64,000 bases of DNA, taken from positions 1-64,000 of the forward strand of contig NZ_JALJFG010000029.1 of the NCBI RefSeq assembly GCF_023242475.1. The letters run 5' to 3'. Within the stretch, counting starts at the first letter, position 1, and every line of letters begins with the position of its first letter. The notes below the pieces were generated by a model. It saw only the letters and a list, made by a program, of their open reading frames with translations, was not told where the DNA came from and did not search any database. Shown piece after piece: positions 37,114-47,399 of the stretch. The position numbers and the translations under genes were made by a program. The DNA is from Pseudomonas sp. MWU15-20650. GTDB lineage: Bacteria; Pseudomonadota; Gammaproteobacteria; Pseudomonadales; Pseudomonadaceae.

Positions 37114-40100
37114 AGCGCAGTGTCCAAGGCAGCATCGGTACGCACACCACGCCAGGCATTGAAGCGGTGGCGCGCGCGGTCGAGATAAAGGTAAACCACC
37201 GGGGTGGTGTAGAGGGTCAGGATCTGGCTGAACACCAGGCCGCCAATGATCGTCAGGCCCAGGGGCTGGCGCATTTCCGCACCATCGCCCGCGCCGAGCA
37301 ACAGGGGCAAGGCACCCAGGATCGCCGCCAACGTGGTCATCAGGATCGGCCGCAAGCGCAACAGGCAGGCACTGCGAATGGATTCCAGCGGGCTCATGCC
37401 ATCATGGCGTTCCAGTTGCAGCGCCAGGTCGATCATCAGGATCGCGTTTTTCTTCACGACACCGATCAACAAGAACAGGCCCAACAGGGAAATCAGGCTG
37501 AACTCGCCACCCAGCAGGTAGATCGAGAGCAACGCCCCGACCCCGGCCGACGGCAAGGTCGAAAGGATCGTCAGCGGATGGATATAGCTCTCGTACAGAA
37601 TGCCCAGCACCAGGTACACCGCCACCAGTGCGCCGAGGATCATGAACGGCTGGCCCTTCTGGGTCGCCGCAAAGGCATCGGCGGTGCCGGCCATCTTGGC
37701 GATGACGTCCTCCGGCAACCCGAGCTTGGCGATCGCACGTTCGATGGCGGCCGTGCCCTGCTCCACCGTGACCCCGGGCGCCATGTCGAAGGCAATGTTC
37801 TGCGAGGCGAACTGGCCTTCATGCCGCACCGTGTCGTCGGCCAGGCTGTTCTCGTAGTGGGCGATGGTCGACAGCGGAATCCGTGCGCCGGTGGACGTGA
37901 CCACCTGGACCTGATTGAGGGTAATCGGGTCCTTGGCGTAGATGGGATTGACCTCCATCACCACCTGGTACTGGTTCAGGCTGTCATAGATGGTCGAAAT
38001 CTGTCGTTGGCTGTAGGCGTTATTCAGCACCGTGGTGACCATGGCCATGTCGATCCCCAGCCGTTTGGCCTGGTCGCGATCCACGATCAACGTCACCTGG
38101 GCCGCACCGCGACCTTCCCGCGCATCGATGGCGGTCAACTCCGGCAGCGAATGGAACGCCGCGACCACTTTCGGGTACCACTCGCGCAGTGCCGCCAAGT
38201 CACCGCTTTGCAGGATGTAGGAGTACTGCGCACTGGTCTGGTCACGACTGCCACCAAATTGCAGGTCCTGGTCAGCCATCAGGAACAGCCGCCCCCCTGG
38301 CACCAGCGGCACGTCATTGCGCAAACGCTCGATCACCGCCTGGGCGGAAATCTTGCGCTCGCCGATCGGCTTGAGGCGCACCAGCATCACCGCATTGTTG
38401 GTGCCGTTGTTGCCGCCAATGAACCCGGCCACGCTGAGCACGGCCGGGTCTTTGAGTATCGCCTGGCGAAAGGTCTCCATCTTCGGCTGCATCACGCCGA
38501 ATGACAGACCGTCGTCGCCGCGTACAAAACCGATCAGTTGGCCAGTGTCCTGCTGGGGCATGAAGGTTTTGGGCACCACCACATACAGCGCGACATTCAC
38601 GCCCACGGTGATAAACAGGCTGAGCAAGGTCAGGCGGCGGTGGCGCAATACCCAGTCCAGGCTGGTGGCGTAGGCGGCGACCATGCGCTCATTGACCCTG
38701 TGGCTCCAGCGCTGCAGACCGGTCATGCGCCCTTTGACATGGGGCTTGAGCCAGCGGGCGCAGAGCATCGGGGTCAAGGTCAGCGACACGATCAGCGAGA
38801 CGATGATCGCCGCCGACAAGGTGATGGAAAACTCCCGGAACAGGTTGGTGACGATGCCGCCCATAAACAGGATGGAAAGGAACACCGCCACCAGCGACAC
38901 GTTCATCGACAGCAGCGTGAAGCCGACCTCCTGGGCCCCCAGGTACGCGGCCTTCATCGGTGGCACGCCTTCGTCGATATGCCGCGAGATGTTCTCCAGC
39001 ACCACGATGGCGTCGTCCACCACCAGGCCGGTGGCGAGAATCAGCGCCATCAACGAAAAATTATTCAACGAGAAGCCGAACAGGTACATCACCGCAAAAG
39101 TGCCCACCAGCGACACCGGCACCGCCAATGTCGGAATCAACGAGGCGCGGAAATTGCCGAGGAACAGGTATACCACCAGGACCACCAGGGCCACGGCAAT
39201 CAGCAAGGTCATCTCGGCTTCGTGCAGGGTCGCGGTGATCACCGGCGAACGGTCCATCGCCAGGCTGAGCTTGACGCTGGACGGCAACACCGCCTGCAAC
39301 GCGGGCAACTGGGCCTTGATCTGCCTGACCGTCTCGATGATGTTGGCGCCGGACTGGCGGTTGATCACCAGCAGTACCGCCGAATCATTGTTGAAGAACC
39401 CACTGTTGTAGCGGTCTTCGACGCCGTCGCTGATCTTCGCCACATCGCCCAGGCGCAACGCCGCGCCGTTCTGGTAGCGGATCAACAGCGGCTCATAGTC
39501 CTTGGCTTTTTCCAACTGATCGTTGGCCTGGATCTGCCAGTTGCGCTCGCTGTCTTCCAGGGAGCCCTTGGGCCGGCGCTGGTTGGCGTTGGCGATGGTG
39601 TTGCGCACATCGTCCAGGGCCACGCCGTACTGGTCGAGCGCCTTGGGCTCCAACTCGATGCGCACCGCGGGCAGGGAACTGCCGCCAATCTGCACTTCCC
39701 CCACACCCGGCACCTGGGACAGGCTCTGGGACAGGATGGTCGAGGCCAGATCGTACAATTGCCCCTTCGGCAAGACCTCGGAGGTCAGCGACAGCACCAT
39801 GATCGGCGCCTGGGACGGGTTGATTTTCTTGTAGGTGGGCATGCTGCGCATGCCGCTGGGCAACAGGTTGCGCGAAGCGTTGATGGCCGCCTGCACCTCC
39901 CGCGCCGCGCCGTTGATGTCGCGGTCTGAATCGAACGCCAGGATCACCCGGGTAGACCCCTGGCTCGACGAACTGCTCATGGTGGTGATGCCGGAGATCG
40001 CACCAAATGAGCGCTCCAGCGGCGTCGCCACGGTAGACGCCATCACCTCGGGGCTCGCGCCGGGCAAGCTGGCCGAGACGACGATCACCGGAAAATCGAT

Positions 40101-40217
40101 CTGCGGCAGCGGCGACACGGGCAGCAGGTTGAAGCTGACACCACCGAGCAACATGATCGCCAGGCTCAGCAACATGGTCGCTACCGGCCGGCGGATAAAC
40201 GGTCCGGACAGGTTCAT
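37110..40217 (-). CDS. muxC: RND efflux inner-membrane transporter, second subunit
   Basis: 1035 residues, twelve membrane helices, two large periplasmic loops. HAE1-type RND proton antiporter. The family N-terminus FIRRPVATMLLSLAIMLLGG and helix-4 proton-relay segment ATGLVVDDAIVVLENISRH are present. Paired with MuxB, as MdtC pairs with MdtB in E. coli, so the working trimer is probably mixed MuxB/MuxC. It overlaps muxB upstream and opmB downstream by 4 nt each. Confidence 0.9.
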   Translation of the reverse strand: MNLSGPFIRRPVATMLLSLAIMLLGGVSFNLLPVSPLPQIDFPVIVVSASLPGASPEVMASTVATPLERSFGAISGITTMSSSSSQGSTRVILAFDSDRDINGAAREVQAAINASRNLLPSGMRSMPTYKKINPSQAPIMVLSLTSEVLPKGQLYDLASTILSQSLSQVPGVGEVQIGGSSLPAVRIELEPKALDQYGVALDDVRNTIANANQRRPKGSLEDSERNWQIQANDQLEKAKDYEPLLIRYQNGAALRLGDVAKISDGVEDRYNSGFFNNDSAVLLVINRQSGANIIETVRQIKAQLPALQAVLPSSVKLSLAMDRSPVITATLHEAEMTLLIAVALVVLVVYLFLGNFRASLIPTLAVPVSLVGTFAVMYLFGFSLNNFSLMALILATGLVVDDAIVVLENISRHIDEGVPPMKAAYLGAQEVGFTLLSMNVSLVAVFLSILFMGGIVTNLFREFSITLSAAIIVSLIVSLTLTPMLCARWLKPHVKGRMTGLQRWSHRVNERMVAAYATSLDWVLRHRRLTLLSLFITVGVNVALYVVVPKTFMPQQDTGQLIGFVRGDDGLSFGVMQPKMETFRQAILKDPAVLSVAGFIGGNNGTNNAVMLVRLKPIGERKISAQAVIERLRNDVPLVPGGRLFLMADQDLQFGGSRDQTSAQYSYILQSGDLAALREWYPKVVAAFHSLPELTAIDAREGRGAAQVTLIVDRDQAKRLGIDMAMVTTVLNNAYSQRQISTIYDSLNQYQVVMEVNPIYAKDPITLNQVQVVTSTGARIPLSTIAHYENSLADDTVRHEGQFASQNIAFDMAPGVTVEQGTAAIERAIAKLGLPEDVIAKMAGTADAFAATQKGQPFMILGALVAVYLVLGILYESYIHPLTILSTLPSAGVGALLSIYLLGGEFSLISLLGLFLLIGVVKKNAILMIDLALQLERHDGMSPLESIRSACLLRLRPILMTTLAAILGALPLLLGAGDGAEMRQPLGLTIIGGLVFSQILTLYTTPVVYLYLDRARHRFNAWRGVRTDAALDTAL

Positions 40218-43200
40218 GACTCAACCGGCTCCAGGCTTTGCGGCTCTTTGCGCCAGCGACGGCCGAGGCGATCGAAGTACAGGTAGATCACAGGCGTGGT
40301 GAACAGGGTCAATACCTGGCTCACCAACAAGCCCCCCACCATCACCAAGCCCAGGGGCTGACGCAGTTCGGCGCCGGAACCGGTGGCCAACATCAACGGC
40401 ACCGCACCGAACAGCGCCGCCAGGGTGGTCATCAGGATCGGCCGGAAGCGCAACAGTGCCGCCTGGTAAATCGCGGTCTGCGGGTCCAGGCCCTGGTTGC
40501 GTTCGGCGTCGAGGGCGAAGTCGATCATCATGATCGCGTTCTTTTTCACGATACCGATCAACAGAATGATGCCAATGATCGCGATCATCCCCAGGTCATT
40601 GCCACTGATCAGCAAGGCGAGCAAGGCCCCCACCGCCGCCGAAGGCAAGGTCGAGAGGATGGTGATCGGGTGGATATAGCTCTCGTAGAGCACGCCGAGC
40701 ACGATATACATGGTCACCACCGCCGCCAGGATCAGCAGCAGCGTACTCGAAAGCGACGCTTCGAACGCCTGGGCCGCCCCCTGGAACTGGGTTTGCACAC
40801 CCACGGGCATGCCGATGTCTTTCTGGGCCTGGTTGATCAGCTCCACACCTTTACCCAGCGCAACGCCGGGGGCCAGGTTGAACGACATCATCACCGCCGG
40901 GAACTGGCCGATGTGGGCAATCGCCAATTGCGCCTGGCGCTGCTCCACATGGGCCAGGCTCGACAACCGCACTTGGCCGCCGTCGGTGGTCTTCACATGG
41001 ATCTGGTTGAGGGCCGCCGGGCCGAGGGTTTCTCCCGACTGCGCCTGCAATACCACGCGGTACTGGCTGGCCTGGGTGTAGATGGTGGAAATCTGCCGCT
41101 GGCCGAAGGCGTCATACAGTGCGTCGGTGATGGTCGACACACTCACACCCAGGCGCGAGGCCGCATCGCGGTCGATGACCAGGAACACCTGCAAGCCCTT
41201 GTCCTGCAAGTCGCTGGCAACATCGGTGAGTTCCGGCAACTGGCTGAGGGCATGCACCAGCTTATCGCTCCACAGTGCCAGCAGGTCGGCGTCCGGCGAG
41301 GACATGCTGAACTGGTACTGGGTGCGGCTCACGCGGTCTTCGATGGTGAGGTCCTGAACCGGCTGCATGAACAGGCGGATGCCCACCAGCTTGTCGATTT
41401 CGGGCTGCAACCGGGTAATCACCTGGGCCGCGCTCAAGTCACGCTGGCCATGGGCCTTGAGGTTGATCAGCAAGCGGCCACTGTTGAGCGTGGCGTTATC
41501 GCCGTCCACGCCAATATACGAAGACAGGCTTTCAACTGCCGGATCCGCCAGGATGATCTTTGCCAGTTCCTGCTGGCGTTGGCTCATCGCGGCAAAGGAA
41601 ATCGATTGCGGCGCCTCGGAAATCCCCTGGATCACCCCGGTGTCCTGCACCGGGAAAAAGCCCTTGGGCACCACCAGGTACAACACCACGGTCAGCCCCA
41701 AGGTGGCGATCGCCACCAGCAGGGTCAGCGGCTGGTGCCTGAGCACCCACTGCAACTTGCGGCCGTAGGCTTCGATCAGCCAATCGATCCAGGCGCCGCT
41801 GGCCTTGTAGAAACGGCCCTGCTCTTCTTCCTTGGGTTCACGCTTGAGCAGGCGCGCGCACATCATCGGCGTGAGGGTCAGGGACACGACCAGGGAAATC
41901 AGGATCGCCACCGCCAAGGTGATGGCGAATTCGCGGAACAGCCGCCCGACCACATCGGCCATGAACAGCAGCGGGATCAATACCGCGATCAGCGACAGGG
42001 TCAGGGACACCAGGGTAAAACCAATCTGCTTGGCGCCCTTGAGCGCTGCGGCCAGCGGCGTCTCGCCCTCCTCGATGTAGCGGGAGATGTTCTCCAGCAT
42101 CACGATGGCATCGTCGACCACGAACCCGGTAGCGATCGTCAGCGCCATCAGGGTCAGGTTGTTGATGGAGAAGCCTGCCAGGTACATCACGCCAAAGGTG
42201 CCCACCAACGACAGCGGTACGGCGATCGACGGAATGATCGTCGCGCTGAAACGGCGCAGGAACAGGAAGGTCACCATCACCACCAGGGCGATGGCGATCA
42301 GCAATTCATGCTGCACATCCCGCACCGAGGCGCGGATGGTCTGGGTGCGATCAGTGAGTACCGTCACGTCGAGACCGGCCGGCAAGTTGTCGGTGATGCT
42401 CGGCAGCAAGGCTTTGATGCGGTCCACCACCTCAATCACGTTGGCGCCCGGCTGGCGCTGGATATTCAACAGCACGGCCTGGTTTTCATTGGCCCAGGCG
42501 GCGAGGCGTTCGTTTTCGGCGCCGTCGACGATCTGTGCCACGTCCTTGAGGCGCAGCGGTGCGCCATTCTTGTAGGCCAGGATCAGCTCGGCGTATTGCT
42601 GGGGCGAGACCAACTGGTCGTTGGCATCGAGCATCGACACCCGGGTCGGGCCGTCGAAGTTGCCCTTGGGCTGGTTGACGTTGGACGCGGCGATCAGGGT
42701 GCGCACGTCCGAAAGGTTCAAGCCGTTGGCCGCCAGGGCCTCGGGGTTGACCTTGATACGCACGGCCTGGCGCTGGCCACCGGCAATGCTGACCATGCCG
42801 ACGCCGCTGATCTGGGCGATTTTCTGTGCCATGCGCGTATCGACCAGGTCATTGAGCTTGGGCAACAGCATGGTCTTGGAGGTAATCGCCAGGGTCAGCA
42901 CCGGGGTATCTGCCGGGTTGACCTTGTTGTACACCGGTGGCGCCGGCAAATCCTTGGGCAGCAGGTTGGTGGCCGCGTTGATCGCCGCCTGCACTTGCTG
43001 CTCGGCGACATCCATATTGATGTCGAGGTTGAAACGCAGGGTCAGCACCGACGCGCCGCCCGAGCTGGTGGAGGCCATCTGGGTCAGACCAGGCATTTGC
43101 CCGAACTGACGTTCAAGCGGCGCGGTGACGGCACTGGTCATCACGTCCGGGCTGGCGCCGGGGTACAGGGTCATTACTCGAATGGTCGGGTAATCCACCT

Positions 43201-43315
43201 GGGGCAAGGCCGAGACCGGCAACAGCCGGTAGGCAATGATGCCGGCCAAGACAATGGCCAGCATGCTCAGCGTGGTGGCAACCGGGCGAAGGATAAACAG
43301 GCGCGACAGGTTCAT
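40214..43315 (-). CDS. muxB: RND efflux inner-membrane transporter, first subunit
   Basis: 1033 residues of the HAE1 RND family with twelve membrane helices. N-terminus LFILRPVATTLSMLAIVLAG; helix-4 segment ATGFVVDDAIVMLENISRYI with the conserved Asp pair. Closest by layout to MdtB. The start overlaps the muxA stop by 4 nt and the end overlaps muxC by 4 nt, so the four genes form one tightly coupled operon. Long open frames on the opposite strand are GC-bias shadows. Confidence 0.9.
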   Translation of the reverse strand: MNLSRLFILRPVATTLSMLAIVLAGIIAYRLLPVSALPQVDYPTIRVMTLYPGASPDVMTSAVTAPLERQFGQMPGLTQMASTSSGGASVLTLRFNLDINMDVAEQQVQAAINAATNLLPKDLPAPPVYNKVNPADTPVLTLAITSKTMLLPKLNDLVDTRMAQKIAQISGVGMVSIAGGQRQAVRIKVNPEALAANGLNLSDVRTLIAASNVNQPKGNFDGPTRVSMLDANDQLVSPQQYAELILAYKNGAPLRLKDVAQIVDGAENERLAAWANENQAVLLNIQRQPGANVIEVVDRIKALLPSITDNLPAGLDVTVLTDRTQTIRASVRDVQHELLIAIALVVMVTFLFLRRFSATIIPSIAVPLSLVGTFGVMYLAGFSINNLTLMALTIATGFVVDDAIVMLENISRYIEEGETPLAAALKGAKQIGFTLVSLTLSLIAVLIPLLFMADVVGRLFREFAITLAVAILISLVVSLTLTPMMCARLLKREPKEEEQGRFYKASGAWIDWLIEAYGRKLQWVLRHQPLTLLVAIATLGLTVVLYLVVPKGFFPVQDTGVIQGISEAPQSISFAAMSQRQQELAKIILADPAVESLSSYIGVDGDNATLNSGRLLINLKAHGQRDLSAAQVITRLQPEIDKLVGIRLFMQPVQDLTIEDRVSRTQYQFSMSSPDADLLALWSDKLVHALSQLPELTDVASDLQDKGLQVFLVIDRDAASRLGVSVSTITDALYDAFGQRQISTIYTQASQYRVVLQAQSGETLGPAALNQIHVKTTDGGQVRLSSLAHVEQRQAQLAIAHIGQFPAVMMSFNLAPGVALGKGVELINQAQKDIGMPVGVQTQFQGAAQAFEASLSSTLLLILAAVVTMYIVLGVLYESYIHPITILSTLPSAAVGALLALLISGNDLGMIAIIGIILLIGIVKKNAIMMIDFALDAERNQGLDPQTAIYQAALLRFRPILMTTLAALFGAVPLMLATGSGAELRQPLGLVMVGGLLVSQVLTLFTTPVIYLYFDRLGRRWRKEPQSLEPVES

Positions 43316-44619
43316 GCGCCGTCCTTATGCGCCTTGCCGCCTTCAGCCGGGCCTTGCTGAGTCTTGGCCGCGGGTTGGCCTTGCAGGTGCTCGGTCGGGG
43401 TGGTCGGGACTTCGCTGCTGCTGTTGACCACTTCGATCTCGCTGCCGTCCTTGAGGCGGTCGGTGCCCTCCATCACCACGCGATCGCCGGCAACCAGCCC
43501 TTCCTTGATCACGGTGTTGTCGCCATCGGAGTCGCCGATGACCAAGGGCTGCATCTTGACCTTCTTGTCGCCGTCGAGCTTGTAGACGAAGGTGCCGTTA
43601 TTGCCGAACTGGATGGCGGCAGACGGCGCCAGTACCACGTTGTGCAGGGTGTCGGCCAGCAAGTGCACATTGACGAACTGGTTGGGGAACAGCGCCTGGT
43701 CCTTGTTATCGAAACGCCCCTTGAACTTCAGGGTGCCGGTGGTGACGTCGATCTGGTTGTCCAGGCTCTGCAGCACGCCGACCGCCTGCTGCTTCACATC
43801 GCCACGGTCCCAGGCCTCGACCGGTAGTTTGTTGCCGGCGTGATAACGGGTCAGTACGGTGTCGAGGGTGTTTTCCGGCAGGGTGAAAACCACGCTGATC
43901 GGCTGGGTCTGGGTGATCACCGCGAGGAACGTGGTGTCATTGGCCGCCACCAGGTTGCCCACATCCACCTGGCGCAAGCCGACGCGGCCGCTGATCGGCG
44001 CACGGATCTTGGTGAATTCGAGGTTGAGCTTGGCGTCGTCCACGGCGCCCTGGTTGGTCTTGACCGTGCCCTGGTACTGCATGACCAGCGCTTCGGCGGT
44101 GTCCAGGGTTTGCTTGGCAATACTGTCCTGGGCATACAGGTCACGATAACGCTGCACGTCAACCTGGGCGTTTTTCAACTGGGCCTGGTTCTGCAGCAGC
44201 GTGCCCTGGGCCTGGAGCAAGGCGTTCTGGTAGCTGCGTGGGTCGATTTCCGCCAGCAGGTCACCGGCCTTGACCATCTGCCCCTCTTCAAAGGCGATCT
44301 TCACCAGTTCGCCGCCCACCCGGCTGCGTACATTGATGGTATTGAGCGCGGTGACCGTGCCCAACGCCTTGTAGTACACCGGGAACTCACCCAACACCGC
44401 CGGCGCCACGCGCACCGGGATGGGGCCGGTGGAACCCCCAAAGCCTGGGCGCATCATCCCCGACTTACCGGTACGCTCGGCGGGTTTCTTCGCAGTCGCT
44501 TCCTTGTGGCTGCCGGGCCAGAATTTCCAGCACAGGCCGGCGATAACCAGCAGCACAAACAGGCCAAACAGCCAGCGGCGGGAGTTGCGGGGGGTGGATT
44601 GCATGGAGTGATCAACCAT
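43312..44619 (-). CDS. muxA: RND efflux periplasmic adaptor (membrane fusion protein)
   Basis: 435 residues. An N-terminal membrane anchor (RRWLFGLFVLLVIAGLCWKFW, about 15-35) is followed by the adaptor domains: lipoyl half-motifs (NTINVRSRVGGELVKIAFEE and FTKIRAPISGRVGLRQV), an alpha-hairpin between them, a beta-barrel and a membrane-proximal domain. The tail is low-complexity and charged (about 395-435). It links MuxBC to OpmB. Start could be ATG 44619 or ATG 44604; neither has a clear ribosome-binding site. First gene of muxABC-opmB; no regulator gene is adjacent. Confidence 0.88.
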   Translation of the reverse strand: MVDHSMQSTPRNSRRWLFGLFVLLVIAGLCWKFWPGSHKEATAKKPAERTGKSGMMRPGFGGSTGPIPVRVAPAVLGEFPVYYKALGTVTALNTINVRSRVGGELVKIAFEEGQMVKAGDLLAEIDPRSYQNALLQAQGTLLQNQAQLKNAQVDVQRYRDLYAQDSIAKQTLDTAEALVMQYQGTVKTNQGAVDDAKLNLEFTKIRAPISGRVGLRQVDVGNLVAANDTTFLAVITQTQPISVVFTLPENTLDTVLTRYHAGNKLPVEAWDRGDVKQQAVGVLQSLDNQIDVTTGTLKFKGRFDNKDQALFPNQFVNVHLLADTLHNVVLAPSAAIQFGNNGTFVYKLDGDKKVKMQPLVIGDSDGDNTVIKEGLVAGDRVVMEGTDRLKDGSEIEVVNSSSEVPTTPTEHLQGQPAAKTQQGPAEGGKAHKDGA

Positions 44620-44770
44620 TGGGCGCGAGCGCTTCTTCTTTGGGAGGCTGAAAGATAAGCACTGGGGCGATTTAAGAAAAGCGCCTTTACCGGCTATTTA
44701 CCTTGGACTTACAACTTTTAACTTCTGGCCTTAGTCCGTTCGCTATTTCGCTAAGCTGCTGACGCTCAAA

Positions 44771-44798
44771 TAAAAACGGCCTGGACTAGGCCAGGCCG
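44771..44798 (-). terminator. Rho-independent terminator of tpx
   Basis: CGGCCTGG (44777-44784) pairs with CCAGGCCG (44791-44798); read on the minus strand the stem is followed by TTTTTA (44776-44771). It lies about 50 nt past the tpx stop. Confidence 0.85.
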
Positions 44799-44850
44799 CA
44801 ATCATGCATCACGCGTGTTACTGCCAAACGACAGTAATGCGCAGAAACAG

Positions 44851-45351
44851 TTACTTCAAAACAGCCAGGGCCGCATCGTAGTTTGGCTCTTCAGCGATTT
44901 CCTTGACCAACTCGCTGTGCAGCACATTGTCGTTTTCGTCCAGTACCACGACAGCGCGAGCGGTCAGGCCTTTGAGCGGGCCGTCGGCGATGGAAACACC
45001 ATAGTCAACGGCGAAGTCGGCGTTGCGGAAATCCGACAGGTTCTTAACGTTTTCCAGGCCTTCGGAACCACAGAAGCGCGCTTGGGCGAATGGCAGGTCG
45101 GTGGAGATGCACAGCACCACGGTGTTGGCCACATCGTTGGCCTGGGCATTGAACTTGCGCACGGAAGTGGCGCAGGTTGGGGTATCAACGCTTGGGAAGA
45201 TGTTCAGCACTTTGCGCTTGCCGGCAAAGGTGGCCAGGGTGGCGTCGGACAGGTCGCCGGCGGTCAGGGTGAAATCTGCGGCTTTGGCGCCGACTTTCGG
45301 CAGTTCGCCTTCAACCTGGACCGGGTTGCCTTTGAGGGTGACTTGAGCCAT
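44851..45351 (-). CDS. tpx: Thiol peroxidase, atypical 2-Cys peroxiredoxin
   Basis: 166 residues, family length. Reduces H2O2 and alkyl hydroperoxides with thioredoxin. Peroxidatic Cys60 in SVDTPTCATSVR and resolving Cys94 in FCGSEGL are both present, with the Thr/Arg active-site partners. Monocistronic: divergent from the glycosyltransferase, and closed by its own terminator at 44771-44798. Start ATG 45351 (MAQVTLKGNPV) is standard for the family. Confidence 0.95.
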   Translation of the reverse strand: MAQVTLKGNPVQVEGELPKVGAKAADFTLTAGDLSDATLATFAGKRKVLNIFPSVDTPTCATSVRKFNAQANDVANTVVLCISTDLPFAQARFCGSEGLENVKNLSDFRNADFAVDYGVSIADGPLKGLTARAVVVLDENDNVLHSELVKEIAEEPNYDAALAVLK

Positions 45352-45510
45352 GAACGGAATCCTTATGCTGGTTTTTGGTTAAACGAATTCGAGAGGCCGA
45401 AGTTAACCACAAAGTGCCGATGCTACCTACCGCCAGACACAAATTGTCATGTCGCCAGGTTGTGGTTTAATTGCGCGCTTTTCGCCTGCCCTTCAAGGAA
45501 ACCGTCGTCG

Positions 45511-46800
45511 ATGAATCAGCCTGCCACCAAAGTTCTGGTCATTGGTTACGTCTGGCCAGAGCCCCGCTCCTCGGCCGCGGGCGGGCATATGATGCAGATC
45601 CTTGAGAGTTTTCTTACGCAAGGTTGGGACATTACCTTCAGCAGCCCAGCGACCATCGGCGAACACAAGGCCGACTTGCCCGCACTCGGCATCGCCGAAC
45701 GCGCCATTGAACTGAATAACAGCAGCTTCGACGACTTTATCCGCGAACTGGCCCCGGATATCGTGCTGTTCGACCGTTTCATGATGGAAGAGCAATTCGG
45801 CTGGCGTGTCGAAAAATGCTGCCCCGACGCCCTGCGCGTACTGGAGACCTCCGACCTGCAAAGCCTGCGGGACGCGCGCCATCAGCGTTTCAAGGAGCAG
45901 GTGAAAGCCAGCCCCGACAGCGACGACTTCAGCGCGCTGTTCGCGCCAGCGCTGGAGGACGAGTTCCAGCGCATGGCCGACACCGACCTGGCCAAACGCG
46001 AAATTGCCGCGATTTACCGCTGTGACATCAGCCTGATGATCTCCGACGTGGAAATCCGCCTGCTCACCGAGCACTTCAAGGTCCCCGCCGCCCTGCTCCA
46101 CTGGTGCCCGCTGATGCTAGAGCCGCCCACCGCTGCCTTTGCGCCCTTTGAAGACCGCGCGCACTTCCTCAGTATCGGCAACTTCCGTCATGCGCCCAAT
46201 TGGGATGCGGTGCTGTGGATGAAGAACAGCCTGTGGCCGCTGATCCGCCAGCAATTACCAGGGGCCCAGTTGCATATCTACGGCGCCTACACCCCGCCAA
46301 AAGCGACTGCCCTGCACAACCCGGCGCAGGGTTTTCATGTGATGAACTGGGCCGAAGATGCCCTGCAAGTGATGACGGCCGCGCGCATCTGCCTGGCACC
46401 GTTGCGCTTCGGTGCAGGGATCAAGGGTAAGTTGGCGGATGCAATGTTATGCGGCACACCGAATATCACCACGCCCATCGGTGCCGAAGCCATGGGGGAC
46501 GACCAGCCGTGGCCGGGTGTAATCGAACAGGATGCTGCGGCCCTGGCCCGCGCCGCCGTGAGCCTCTACCAGGACCGCGTGCGTTGGACCCAGGCCCAGG
46601 AAGACGGCCGCCAGCTCCTGGCCCGGCGCTATGACCAGCGCCACCACGGACTCGCGTTGGTGGAATGCCTGCAACAGTGCCGCCGCCATCTCGCCGCCCA
46701 TCGCCGGGACAACTTCACCGGCAGCATGCTGCGTCACCACGCCCATAAAAGTACGCAGTACATGTCCCAGTGGATCGAGGCGAAAAACCGCAACCTTTAG
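45511..46800 (+). CDS. Glycosyltransferase (GT4-like)
   Basis: 429 residues. The N-terminal half begins VLVIGYVWPEPRSSAAGGHM, the acceptor-side Rossmann domain of GT-B enzymes; the C-terminal half holds the nucleotide-sugar site: FLSIGNFRHAPNWDAV, then APLRFGAGIKGKLADAMLCGTPNITTPIGAE, a GT4 signature with the E/G-rich loop. A 60-residue basic tail follows. Donor and acceptor unknown; no polysaccharide cluster adjoins. ATG 45511 with AAGGAA upstream; the open frame back to 44815 runs through tpx antisense and is not used. Confidence 0.83.
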   Translation: MNQPATKVLVIGYVWPEPRSSAAGGHMMQILESFLTQGWDITFSSPATIGEHKADLPALGIAERAIELNNSSFDDFIRELAPDIVLFDRFMMEEQFGWRVEKCCPDALRVLETSDLQSLRDARHQRFKEQVKASPDSDDFSALFAPALEDEFQRMADTDLAKREIAAIYRCDISLMISDVEIRLLTEHFKVPAALLHWCPLMLEPPTAAFAPFEDRAHFLSIGNFRHAPNWDAVLWMKNSLWPLIRQQLPGAQLHIYGAYTPPKATALHNPAQGFHVMNWAEDALQVMTAARICLAPLRFGAGIKGKLADAMLCGTPNITTPIGAEAMGDDQPWPGVIEQDAAALARAAVSLYQDRVRWTQAQEDGRQLLARRYDQRHHGLALVECLQQCRRHLAAHRRDNFTGSMLRHHAHKSTQYMSQWIEAKNRNL

Positions 46801-46822
46801 GGAATCGAGCAGCGTAAAGAAC

Positions 46823-46867
46823 ATGAAAATCGTGATTCAGACTTGCCGTCGCTGCGCGGCAAGCTGA
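46823..46867 (+). other. 14-codon ORF, possible gene remnant
   Basis: ATG 46823 opens MKIVIQTCRRCAAS and stops at 46865-46867. The first six residues look like the beta1 strand at the start of an enzyme such as a glycosyltransferase, so this may be the stump of a deleted neighbour of the upstream glycosyltransferase. Equally it may be chance. Confidence 0.2.
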
Positions 46868-46886
46868 GATCGGGCCTCCCTGAACC

Positions 46887-47399
46887 TCAATGCTGCCAAA
46901 CGTACCTCACCTCATCCAGAGACACCCCGCCACGGACGAGCGTGCGACGGCTGCCAGGCTCTTCCCTCCCGCCGAGGCCCAGATAGAAGCGCACAGCTCT
47001 TTCGTTTTCAGCTAAAACCCACAAGGTAATCGCCTTGTAACCTTGATCAACCAAACGCTTCAAACCTGACGCCCACAATTGGGCGCCTATACCCTTGCTC
47101 CAGTATTCAGCCAAAACGTAGATAGCCATGACCTCTCCTGATTCTGCTTCAGGCTTATCTTCATCACGGCAAGGGCCAACTGAAATCCAACCAATCACCT
47201 TTGCATCCACCTCTGCGACTAAAACGTCAGACTCTTTGCTTTCAATCGCATGAGCCCAATAAGCTTCACGTTTGGGTAATGTCGCGGTCAGCGAGGCAAG
47301 AAACTCAGCCGGCATCAGCGTGAGATACGCTTGCTGCCAGCTGCGGACATGAACGTTGGCGATGCTCTTGGCATCCTTGGGTAGCGCATCACGAATCAT
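46887..47399 (-). CDS. GNAT-family N-acetyltransferase
   Basis: 170 residues. Begins MIRDALPKDAKSIANVHVRSW, a classic GNAT N-terminus; motif A is GEVMAIYVLAEYWSKGIGAQL with the G-x-G acetyl-CoA loop; motif B follows (ALTLWVLAENERAVRFYLGLG type). Start: ATG 47399 has AGG at suitable distance; ATG 47414 lacks one. The gene is visibly richer in A/T than its neighbours (third positions often A or T), which suggests recent acquisition. Substrate unknown. Divergent from mtlR. Confidence 0.82.
   Translation of the reverse strand: MIRDALPKDAKSIANVHVRSWQQAYLTLMPAEFLASLTATLPKREAYWAHAIESKESDVLVAEVDAKVIGWISVGPCRDEDKPEAESGEVMAIYVLAEYWSKGIGAQLWASGLKRLVDQGYKAITLWVLAENERAVRFYLGLGGREEPGSRRTLVRGGVSLDEVRYVWQH

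Noticed and set aside
40238..43360. 1040-codon open frame on the plus strand opposite muxB, with other long antisense frames (for example 20740-22572, 26653-28524, 37167-38504)
   Set aside because: They mirror real, motif-bearing genes; their sequences are low-complexity His/Gln/Arg-rich as expected from GC-biased antisense codons, and none has a ribosome-binding site or known domain.
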